Assembly: GCF_001540865.1 (NCBI RefSeq)
Contig: NW_017893372.1
Location: 1-64,000 of the forward strand
Source: Ananas comosus
Taxonomy: Eukaryota > Streptophyta > Magnoliopsida > Poales > Bromeliaceae
Direction: 5' to 3'
DNA: 64,000 nt
The notes beneath the pieces are model-generated. The model did not search any database. It worked only from the letters and a program-made list of their open reading frames with translations, and had not been told where the DNA came from. Shown here piece after piece: positions 1 through 10,074 of this stretch. The translations under genes were made by a program, and so were the position numbers. Positions within the stretch are counted from its first letter, which is position 1. Each line of letters starts with the position of its first letter.

Positions 1-1485
1 AAAAGAGAGGATACTTTTATAGGAGCCGCCGAGAAGGATTTCCAAGCTCTACATCGATTAAAGGTGGGGGTGTCATCCGAAAACTTTCGAACTTCCTTTC
101 TATGTCTTAGATGATTGTAATCTCATCTCTTACATGTTGCATTTGTAGGGATTGCATAGTAAGCTCATTCCTATATGCTTCTGATTGATAACTAGTGTAT
201 TGGACGCTTGGTAATTTAAGATAGGTGAGGATTGGTCGAGAGTAATCCTATGGTTGCGAAGAAAAGAGATTGAACCGATGGGGTATTGATGACATAGAGA
301 GTAGTGTTTATGTTAAACGAAAAACGAGTGGATCGCGAACATTGAATGATAATCACTGACAAATTAAATGGAGTGTAAATAACACTACGAGGTCGATGGC
401 CCTAGGATAGTGGATCCCTTAGAAATGCGTTGTGAACAATGAATTTAGAAGACTAAATAACATTGCATGACTGTGGGAAGACCGATGTTCGGATAGTCGT
501 TGACCTGCGTGGCGTTCTTATTGGAGAGAGGATTCGATTGGTATATGATCTAGTTGTAAAGTGTCCTACTTGGATAGGATAGATTAGGCTCACATCTGCG
601 TTAGGATGGTATAAATCAAATCCACATGGAGGGATTGGTCGTCGAAGTATCCGGAGTGTGTGCGACTAGGACACTTGGAGGTCGACATGGAGGTGCAGAG
701 TCCCGGGCTTGGGTGGACTTGGGCTCCTCCCATTTGGATTTGAAAGGTGAGTCATGGGTTGAGCCCTAGGCCTCGAACAGATGGGTAAATGAGAAGGTTA
801 AAGTTATAATTCATTGAACTTGCTATTCGAAATGGATCGAGAATTGTTACATGGAGAACCTTATTATATGATGATGCATTCATATTCATTGATTATAAGG
901 CATAGTAGCATAGTTTTCCTATACTGCATTTACAGGTTTCAGATACATAATCTACTTATCTACTTATTATTGTACTTGTGCCACTTGGACTAGTGGAATG
1001 CAGAGTCGGCGGCCGAGCCCTACTGGGAACTATGGAGATATTCTCAACCCCATCTTATTTCAAGGTGTAGGTTAAGGGTCTGCAGAGAGAGGACCGCGCA
1101 AGGGCGTCGGCCCGGGAGACAGTGAGAGTGGTAGTATAGTAGCTTTCCCTTTTGTGCATTAGTCATATATATAGAGAAGATTTTATTGTAGTGAGGATCT
1201 GGAGAGTTTGTATTTTGGATGAAAAATATGTATAAGAATGCCATATATGTAATAGTTAGTAAAGTACTCTCTTATTCACGATCGTATATCTTGTTGAATG
1301 CTGTTCTTCTTGTTGTTGCACTGTTTGTAGCCTCGTCGAATGTGTATGTTAGAAATTTAACGTCTGGGTAAATTCTTGTACACATTCCTGTGGTTTGAGC
1401 CTTGTGGCTGGCAGGGAGGTGCTATGTTGCGGTCTGATCTCCTGCGAATCGCCCAAATGGTATCGATTCGGGGCGGGGCGTGACA
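1..1485 (+). mobile_element. LTR end, family A (5' part outside window)
   Basis: This stretch aligns along its length with the last 1.5 kb of the family-A LTR at 14735-16279 and with 6940-8485, and ends in the same GGGGCGTGACA terminus. No tRNA primer site follows, so it is a 3' LTR or a solo LTR whose start lies left of the window. It differs from the 13638-16279 copy mostly by single-base insertions and deletions. No gene is visible in it. Confidence 0.8.
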
Positions 1486-1659
1486 ACGAGTTGTCTACCA
1501 AGCGTGCAAAAGTAGGCGCTTTGGGCGACCATATGTATCGTCGTAGAGGAGCAAAAAAAATGATCAAAGGAGGGTGGTGGTCTTTGGGAACCATCGGTGG
1601 ATGACTCGAAAGGAGTACGCTAGAGTTGGGGGATATTGAGTAGCGTGTGAGTACACGGA
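1486..1659 (+). pseudogene. Possible remnant of host element O pol (upstream of RT)
   Basis: This short piece lies between the family-A LTR end and the family-B LTR. Its last ~35 bases resemble the linker before reverse transcriptase in element A (the [10 protein letters not shown] region), and the same line of homology resumes at 5157 with the ELPG-like codons. I infer it is pol of an old plus-strand Ty3/gypsy element (O) that received both insertions. The reading frame is broken and the first ~120 bases are not convincingly recognisable. Confidence 0.4.
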
Positions 1660-4600
1660 TGTAACATGTGACTCTCGAAATCGGGTTGCACCTTTCTAGA
1701 ATCGACTAAGGGTCGATGGATTAGCTTTGAAAACTAAGGTGCACGAAATCCGAGAAGCTGCATTGGAATGGAGTCTCGAGAGAAATATGCATAGCATTTT
1801 TGGGCTGCAGTTGCTTCGGGGACCGGTCTCTGGAGGTGAGAGTACGTCCATAGCTGAGCTGTGGTTGCTGATGCACACAGTCCTAGGCAAGGAGGGATGA
1901 CAAGGAGAGGATTCCGCTAGACCATAGCGACAAAATCAGAGTAAGAAGGAGAAGCCGGAAATAGACTTACTATAACACAGTCAAGGTTAGAGGTCTTTGC
2001 GTAAGAGTAAGGAGACAACAAAGGTGATACTAAAATAGGTATTAAGAGGAGCTGAAAATCAGGGCTGAAGCACCCAACGAGCAGGGACCCGGTCACTATA
2101 TCGATAGAATGAGAAGAGGTGCACAGAGGATAGGAATGGCTCATGGCTCGACTGTTGCCGGCCTCATAGGGAGGAGTGCAGCCAACAGGAGAGGACCCTG
2201 GTCCACTTGGCTCAGCGCACAAGAAGAGAGAGATGGTCTCGAACGAACAAAGTCAGACAGACCAGCCGCCGACTAGCCGAGAACCGGGGCCAGGGAGTTG
2301 GAGTCACTAAGTGTAAGAGAGTAGCGAAATATAGGATTTAGGAAAGCTTTGGCTATTGCTATCAACCCTTTGGCATCGCATGAGCGGGTGGTTAGCGACA
2401 TTCCCCCATCTCAAATAACACCTATTACCAAATCAAAGACGACATCGCCGTGATCATTACAGTTCCTCTCTCATCTTCTGTTCGTGCACGAATTGGATCA
2501 TCGACGGCAGCCGACGAGGCAGAGGGACGCAAGGAGACGCAAGAGATGGAGAGGCAGGAGGATTAGCAAGGAGATTTACTCCCTGGTTTCGTACTGATCG
2601 GATCGGAAGGATCCCCCTTCTCTTCTTACGGTACCTGCGAAATTTCCCTCCTGCGTCACACCACCACATGCATACTCATGATTCCAGCCGCTGCGAGCCT
2701 CTCCTTCTCTCACTTGAACAGGCCATTTGGAAGTCTCTACGTAGTTTTCACTGGCTTCTGTATAGTTCTTGTAAGATGGGTTTCATACCTAGACATGGAT
2801 TTAGAGACACACCTAGCAATCCCTCTAATGAATTTCACCACCATTTCATAGATCACTTATGGTGGTTCTGAATGTTGAGGGATTCTCGGGCATCAACATG
2901 GGGGTTTTTGTATGACGTTTGATCTCGAAAGTTTGACCTTCGTGAGAGCTCCATTGGTTAAGGTACTGTACACGTTGCGAGTCGTTCGGCTCCGACGCGT
3001 TACGAAGATTTGAAAAGCGGGCGCTCGGAGCTTCATATTTCCGCCTGGGAGCGAGGCACGTCATAAAATGTGAAATCGCGTCGGAGCACCGTAGGGTGAG
3101 GCGAAAGAATAGTGGCATTGAAACGGTGGAACGGCGCGTCGAGGGGACAACTGGAGTGCGGCCCAAAAAGGGTGCGAGTGCCGCGGAGAGGCCGAATTGC
3201 AAGTGTCGACAGAGCAATGGAAAAAGCTATCTAAGGTGGGTTGTGCTTACGAGCGACTAGGATCGCCTTTATGTCCTAGGCCAATGTATGCTCATGTTGA
3301 TGCATTGCATGTAGACAAGGATAAGAATGCTGATGAATGATAATGGCATAAAGTAAAGGCTAGGTAGGAATGCATAGTAATACAAGATGATAGCATGAAA
3401 GGTAAATAGTGTAGCATAATGAAAGAATGATTACTAATAGTGAGTTGCATAGATGGAAATGCCAATTGGATAAAGATGCATAGAGTAAGCCACGTAGAGC
3501 AGCGAGTTTAATAAATCTAGTGTGAGTAGAGTTGACTGGACAAGGTTTGTCAGGTATGATGGAGTGGCATACTAAACTAGTTTAAGACATAGATTGATAG
3601 TAACTAGAGGTCGAACAAATCTAGGTGTGTGGCATCGAACTCTAGTGGTTAGTTACTAGGTCGAATAATAAACCTAGATAGTGGAATTCTAGGCCAGAGG
3701 TGACAAGACGCTATGTCAAGGTACCTAAGGTTAAGTGACGTGGACATAGAACCTAGAGTCTTGGAACTAGATGATGAGTATAGTGTGTATACTGCACTAG
3801 GATGAGTTAGGTTCGATGATATAGGGTTGGTTATGAAGCGCTCGACCTTGTGAAAAGTGGATTCGGGATCCCAGGACTTTGGATGTCCGCTAGTAACAAG
3901 CTAGGCGTGTGCGACGATTCGTGCGAGCTGTACTGTGGGTAGATTGGGGTGACATGGTGAGATACCGTGGTGGGGGCTTGACCATTGTCCGGGCGTTTGT
4001 GGCGATTCGATTTCGCCGCCAGGATGGTTATGCCGTTTGAGGATGGACTCGTCCAGAGGTGAGACTGAATCCATGGCTAGGGTAAGGTAGATGCGGGTGC
4101 GTTCCAAGGGGAAATGGAGTCTGACATGACCGTTGTTGGGTGTGGTGCGACACCGTTCCGCCAGACGATATTATGTCTCGAGTAGCTGGTAAGGTGCAAC
4201 GGTCGCCACGATGGTCAAGTTCAGCGACTCGAGCGTGTTCAGCGTGTGCGAATTTCGGCCGCTAGGAGCTGAGTCAGGAGAGTGCGTGCTGTTGAGGCAG
4301 CAGTGGCGATAATCGAGATAGTTGACTCGAACGAGTCGGTGGATTAGTATGCTAGGGTTAGAGGGAATCCCTTAATGAGACTACGAAATAGAGGCTTGGG
4401 CTAAGATAATGAAAACCTTAAGAAGCTAAGTGGTTAGTGATTTGTATTCCTAAGGTAATAGAAACGTTAGAGTAGTTATGAGCTTAAAAGTAGCAAGTAA
4501 AAGTATAATTTAAATGATCTAACTAGTTGTTTGGGCATGATTTTATATCGCATATTTGAGGCATGGATGTATTTCAATTGGAATATATATATTCTGTTAT

Positions 4601-5156
4601 TATATTGTTGAACTAACATGTTGCAGTGGCTCTCGGACACTAATCGGTCGAGCTTTTCCGCTTGGGTGGCGTACGCACTGGGAAGTGCATGAATGGTTCT
4701 CACCCACGTTGTTTCTGGGGCTTTCAGGTTGTAAGCGCGTGCAGCGCGGTGCGTGATATGAGGGAGTAGCTCAGTAGATAGCCCCTCAGCACAGAGACCG
4801 AGGTACGTACTTTGAGGCAGTTAGCTTAAGGTTCCTAAAGTGCAGAATCAATATGTATCAAAGCTTGTAATTACAATGATGTAGATATATTAATTGTAAT
4901 TTGGAAGTAAAATCTAGCTGAGGTTACTAATGTGATATGTGAATGAATGCTTGTAATAGGAAGTAGTTTATTATTTGATAGCCTCCCTTGGGCAAATCTG
5001 GAGTTGATTACGTTCCTTGTTGGAACATCGTTGTATTGTTTGGATTGCGAACGCGTTGGACGTAATGGGGAGACTCTGTCTCACGTCAAAGATCCAGTCC
5101 GTTCGGCGGTCTATCGGCGGCCAACGACGTCCAAATGGCGGTTGGTGGGGGCGTGA
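1660..5156 (+). mobile_element. Solo LTR, family B, inserted in element O pol
   Basis: It starts TGTAAC and ends near GGGGGCGTGA. It aligns in reverse with element E's LTR (34546-37115 plus 42285-42824): the start matches 42824-42340 and the end matches 34546-34690. No primer site, gag or pol is present, so it is a solo LTR of about 3.5 kb. The flanks, ACGGA on the left and roughly CGGGGA on the right, look like a damaged 5-bp target duplication. One ACCGGT palindrome lies about 160 bp from the start. Small indels abound. No host gene is seen. Confidence 0.75.
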
Positions 5157-5888
5157 GCGGGGATGGTTCCGGGGAGTTACTTAGGAGCTGCGACCGAAGT
5201 TGAGTTCGTCATTGAGTTGATTACGCGGGGCGGAACAGTTTCGAAGGCTCCAGATAGAAATGGCCGTGGAGTTAAAGGAGGTAAAGGCCACTACAATACT
5301 TGCTCAGATAAAAGCGTTCGTGAGCCGAGCGTGTCACCGTGGGAGCTCGTGCTATTTGTGAAGAAAAAAGATGGTCAGCTCGACTCTGGCGTCATTACGC
5401 GAGTTTTGAAGCAAGTCGTTGCAAGGATTGATGACTACTTCGATCAGTTTGAAGGTCCGAAGGTGTATTCGAAGATTGATCTCAATCGGGTATCAGTCAA
5501 TTAAAGATTAGGCCGAAGGGATGTGCACAAGAACGGACGTACCGTATCGGTATGCTATTATGAGTTACGGTAATGCGTTTGGGTTACTAAAGCCCCGCAG
5601 CATTTATGGTTAATGATCGGTCTTCAGGCCGTGTTGGATAGATGAATCATGGTGTTTATCCGCGACGACGGTATTGGTCTACTCGAATAAGTGAAGGAGG
5701 ACATGAAGAGGCATTGAGAGCTGTGTGCAAATACTGCAGACAGGAAAAGCTTCTATGCAAAGTGAAGAGTGTGACTTTTGGCTAAAGGAGGTCACATTCT
5801 TAGGATCATGTGGTGTTGGGCGATTGGAAGGTCAGTAGACAAAAGTAAGGGCAAAAAGATTGGCCTCGCCCGACGAATGTAGCAGAGC
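5157..5888 (+). pseudogene. Element O: broken reverse transcriptase, first part
   Basis: Forward-strand fragments match the Ty3/gypsy reverse transcriptase seen intact at 10690-11470. In order they are EFVIELI, SVSPWE.VLFVKKKDG, RIDDYFDQFEG.KVYSKIDL, a damaged F-I-x-D-D active-site region near 5655, and finally codons like [10 protein letters not shown] at about 5855-5888. The frame is interrupted many times by one-base indels. The domain continues without loss at 16280, on the far side of element A, so this is the left half of a pol gene split by that insertion. It cannot encode an enzyme as written; part of the damage may be sequencing error. Confidence 0.8.
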
Positions 5889-8485
5889 TGTAAGGATGAA
5901 TTTCTCTCGAAACCGAGGATTGTACTTCATCGCAGGATCGTCTCATTGTCGAGAGTATATTTGTGAAGTCGGGAATGTCAAAGCATAAAAAGTCCTTGGA
6001 TGTTGAGTCCCAAAAACGCGGAGCAAATGAGGCAAAGGGCATATTGGGACAGAGTTGTCTCGGGACTGGTCTCTGCAGGTGCAGACCGGTTCCCTGGCAG
6101 GTTAGCCGGGTTGCGTGATGCACGCGTCCAGGCAGGAGGGACGTTTCCGAACGTGGTCCCGAGGAGAAGTGCAAAAATTGCTAAGTCCTGAAGAAATGGA
6201 GTCTCGGGAACGGTCTCTCAGGTGAAGACAGGAGTCTCCCGAGGACGTCGGTCTCCCGGGGGACCGTCCGACGCGTACGCCGGGGAAGCTCTGGGGATCC
6301 TTGGCAGATCCAAGTCGGGGAGACCGTCCTCCGGCGACCGAAAGCCCAGTGAGGTTGTGCAAGGGTTAAAAGTTAGGGGTTTAAAATGAAAATGCCTTTT
6401 TAGAGTCGGGTAGCCTTCTCTCTCCCTCCACCACTCTCTTTTCCACTTCAGCCTGCACTCATCATTTCTCTTTTGCCTCTCTCTCTGCTCTTAGAAGGAA
6501 AGGAGAAGAAGACAGCAAGGAGAGGAATGAAAAGAAGAGGAGATATAGGAAGGAGAGGAAAGGAGATCAGAGGAAAGGTTTGAGCACTCCATCTCCTCTC
6601 TCTTAAACATTGGTGTAGTCTTGGGTAAGCTACTAAACGACTAGCTTGTAAACTTAGGTTTTGGGTTTATGCTTTGGAATGGGTCAAGATGAACCTAAGT
6701 AGCTTCTATATAGATGCAATCCCCAAAATCTGGTGATTATTGGGGTGTTTGCTATAAGCTTGCAATTAGGTTCCACAGATGGTTTTGTAAAAGTATAATT
6801 GATCTCATTTGAAGCTATGGAAACATATTGATAGGTCGCAAACGCAGGGCGAAGTCGATTTGGCATGTCGGCGAACCGACGTGAGTCTGCAAAATTCGGG
6901 CCGGGCTAGGTGATTCGGGATGGGAAGGCTAAAGCTTTCATAAGAGCTCGCCGAGAAGGATTGTTTCAAGCTCTGAACATCGATTACAGTGGGGGTGTAT
7001 TGAAACTTTGAACTCCTTTCTATGTCTTAGATTGCATTTCTCTCATCTCTTTAATGTTAATTACTCGGTTGCATATAGCTCCATCCTGAGGCTTTTAATT
7101 GATAAACTTGTTACTTGGAGACATTTGGTAAGCTTAGATAGGTTGAGGATTGGGTCGAGACGTGGATCTATGGTGCGAAAGAAGAGAAGATGACCCGATT
7201 GGGGGTATTCGATGACATAGAGACTAATGTTATGTTAAAGAACAAAACGAGTGGCATCAAAACATTGATGATAACGAGTAGCATTAATGTAGTGTAAAGA
7301 ATACTAAGTCGAATTGGACTAGGGAGTAAGTGAGATCCTAGAAAATGCCTGTGAAAATGAATTTAGAAAACTAAATATCATTGCATGAATTTCGGAAACC
7401 GGATAGAATTCGGCGACAGACGTTGACGTTAGTTGTAGAGACAGCCTCCTCATTTGGAGAGGATTGGGATTGTGTTGACCATAAGTTAAGTGTACTGCAC
7501 TTGGAGATAGGATAGATATAGCTTGACAGTCTGGCGTTTAAGGATGGATGAAGCATCCAATTCCACATGGAGGGGATTGTCGTCTGAGTAAAATCGGAGT
7601 GTCGCGCGACGCAAGGACCATTGGAGGTTCCGGAACATAGAGGTCCGCGACGGTCCCTGCTGGTGCCTTGGAGCTCTCCCCAGTTGGGATTTGAAAGGTG
7701 ATCATGGGCGAGCCTAGGGCTCGCAGATTGGGTAATGAAAAGATTAAAGTTTATGAAACATATACGTATTGCATTGCTATCGACACGGATCGAAATTTGG
7801 TTAGGCATGGTAGCTAAACCTTTATATTATGATCATGCATTCATATTCATGATATGGGCATAAGTGAGAGGTGTGTGTGTGATGGCATTTACAAGCTTTC
7901 AGATACTATATCTATCTATCTGTTGTTACTTGTGCCACTTGGACGCTAGTGGGGAGATCGGCAGGAGTCGCGGCCGAGCCCACTGGGAATACTATGGAAG
8001 ATAGTTACTTCAATCCCACCACTCTATTCCAGTGTAGGTCAGGAGCTGCAGAGAGGGGACCGGGGCAAGGGTGCGCCGGGCCAGTGAGAGCCAGTGGTAG
8101 TTATAAGTAGCTTCTTTTTTGCATTAGTACCTATGTTAGGAGAAAGATTTATTTGTAGGTGAGATTAGAGAGCTATGTATTTTGAGGATCAAATGTTTCA
8201 TTTTGAAAGTGTAAAGGTAAAGAATGGTTAACTATTGTAAATAGTTAGTAAGCTACTTTTTTTACTCGTATATCTTGTGGATTTGCTCTTTCTTTGTTGT
8301 TGGCGACTAGTTTGTCCTGTCTTGAAATGTGTATGTTTATGAATTTAAAGTCTGGGTAAGTTTCTTGTACACTTCCTGTGGTTGAGCTTGGGCGGGCCAG
8401 GGAGGTGCTGTCCGTTGGGTCTGGTCTGTCGGCGTGGCGAATCAGTGCCAAATTGGTAGTGGTTTTCTGGGGCTGGGGCGTGACA
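5889..8485 (+). repeat. 5' LTR of element A
   Basis: It begins TGTAAGG and ends GGGGCGTGACA, matching the 3' LTR at 13638-16279 end to end. ACCGGT-type palindromes, partly eroded, lie at about 6055-6330, followed by a pyrimidine-rich tract near 6415-6500. It is about 45 bp shorter than its partner and carries dozens of one-base indels. That pattern is more like raw long-read error than ageing, so LTR divergence here should not be used for dating. Confidence 0.9.
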
Positions 8486-8494
8486 GTCTTTCCG

Positions 8495-8506
8495 TGGTAT
8501 CAGAGC
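8495..8506 (+). other. tRNA-Met primer binding site, element A
   Basis: TGGTATCAGAGC lies nine bases after the 5' LTR. It is the usual complement of the 3' end of plant initiator tRNA-Met and primes minus-strand DNA synthesis. The leader runs from here to about 8848 and shows no gene. Confidence 0.93.
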
Positions 8507-8848
8507 GCAATAAGGTAAGTAAGAGAGTTTAGGATGACTGCTAGGAGACCTAGTTGCAAGCTTAAAGGTTTATAGGTGCGTGAGCGGAAGCGTGAACCTA
8601 TACGATGCGAAGTTAATCAATTGGGTCGAAGTTTGGGTTAAAGGTCTCTAGTTGAGATTTAGAGACGAATTCCGAGTTGTATGATTGTTGATTGAGGTGG
8701 CTTGTGTCGGCGGCGCGACATTGATGCGAGCGTTAGTAGCGAGTTACTGTTGTGCTTCCCCGATTTTTGTTGTTGAGTCGTCGTGTGTTATGATTCCGAC
8801 GAGGAAGTTGGTTAAATGATAACGCAAGTGGTTGCCGTTTCAGGAGCT

Positions 8849-9168
8849 ATGCACCGAAGAGACGCCCAGTACGAGATATCCGGCACGCACGAGTGCCGAG
8901 CAGACGGAGCGAGCTTTTTGTGGAATGGCTGCGCAGGCCAGTGACCGCGTTTACTAACGTGGTGCAGCGCGAGGAACTTGATTGAGAGCTCCAGGACTTT
9001 GGACGGCAGCTCGCGGCAGCGCCCGCCGACATGGCTGAGGGCGGTGGTCCGCCGCGCCCTCGACTTCGGTAGACCGTGTACGGTGGCGGAGGGTGAGGTA
9101 TAGCGGGTACGTGACGCACCCACCGCCGCGATGCCTCAGAGGCGGCATCGGGATCGGCTACACCCGAT
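8849..9168 (+). pseudogene. Element A gag N-terminus, frame broken
   Basis: The gag start is recognisable at 8849: ATG followed by codons close to the APKRRxVT start of the related gag at 61084. One base is missing immediately, and more indels follow. The frame that runs into the intact gag is open only from about 9109. The parallel gag at 60335-61084 (minus strand) shows what this segment should be: a coiled-coil-like region followed by an Ala/Pro/Val-rich linker. The damage stops abruptly near 9130-9170, where sequence quality appears to change. Confidence 0.65.
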
Positions 9169-10032
9169 GTGTCGGCCGAAGAGGTGGAAGGAGAGCGCGC
9201 GTTGGCGGCTCTTATCAAATTCAACAAGTTCCATCCGCCAATTATCGAGGGCGAGAAGGTGGAACCGGAGATGGTCGAGTCTTGGATCGACTCGATGGAA
9301 ACCCTTTTCGACGATTTGCATACCTTGGAGAGGGACAAGGTGTACCTCGCCACCCATTGCTTGGAGAAGGCGGTGAAGGTTTGGTGGAAGCGCGTTAAAC
9401 GGGATCGGCTTCCCGGCCTTCCGCCGATGTTGTGGGAGGAATTCAAGCGGGAGATGTTCGCTAACTATTTCCCCGATACACTGAAGCGGAAGCTCAAGGA
9501 GAAATTCCGCAAGTTGGAGCAAGGGGACCGCTCAGTGGTGGAGTATGAACGAGAATTCTCCCACATCATAGATTGTGTCCCAGATGTTGTCAAGGATGAC
9601 CGGGACCGGGCCGAGTGGTTCTTGCGAGGACTTCGGCCGGGAATCTACAAGGCCGTGCAAATACTTAAGCTCACAACCTTTGCTAAGGTCTTTGATCGAG
9701 CGCTATGGGCAGAGCACGGAGACGCCCACGTTCGGGAGAAGTGTGAGCTTTTGGTGGAGTCCAAGGATAAGGGCAAGAAACGCCAAGGCGGCGGTAGTAC
9801 TGGTGGTCCAACGCGATATAAGAAACCCCCGAAGTATCCGCGCACTCAACAGAAAGGCGGTGGAGCGCGGCGATGCATTGTGTGCTGCGGAGATCACCCG
9901 GTCTCGCGCTGTGAACAAGGCCGAGGCAAGTGCTACAAGTGTGGGCAGCCGGGGCACTTCATTCGGGATTGCCCGGGAGGAGGAGCCTCACCTGCCCCAT
10001 CGATTGCATCGGCGCCGGCGGTTCCGGCATAA
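9169..10032 (+). CDS. gag: Gag of element A (capsid and nucleocapsid part)
   Basis: Gag is the structural protein that packages retrotransposon RNA in cytoplasmic particles. The open part is 287 codons from a GTG chosen only because the upstream frame is damaged; the true start is probably ATG 8849. Residues ~20-160 match the Ty3/gypsy capsid domain (MVESWIDSMETLF, VYLATHCLEKAVKVWW). Two zinc knuckles follow: an atypical C-x2-C-x3-H-x4-C at residues 236-248 and a standard C-x2-C-x4-H-x4-C at 255-268. The frame ends in a single TAA at 10030-10032. The same frame then continues open into pol, and the related gag of element L has no stop at this point, so the TAA looks like a point mutation or a read-through stop. 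Confidence 0.9.
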   Translation: MSAEEVEGERALAALIKFNKFHPPIIEGEKVEPEMVESWIDSMETLFDDLHTLERDKVYLATHCLEKAVKVWWKRVKRDRLPGLPPMLWEEFKREMFANYFPDTLKRKLKEKFRKLEQGDRSVVEYEREFSHIIDCVPDVVKDDRDRAEWFLRGLRPGIYKAVQILKLTTFAKVFDRALWAEHGDAHVREKCELLVESKDKGKKRQGGGSTGGPTRYKKPPKYPRTQQKGGGARRCIVCCGDHPVSRCEQGRGKCYKCGQPGHFIRDCPGGGASPAPSIASAPAVPA

Positions 10033-10074
10033 TATGGAGGAGCCCCACCGACGGCCGCGTCGACAGGACGCGCG

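Noticed and set aside
5889..8485. High age of element A from 5'/3' LTR divergence
   Set aside because: Differences are mostly single-base indels confined to the low-quality left part of the window.
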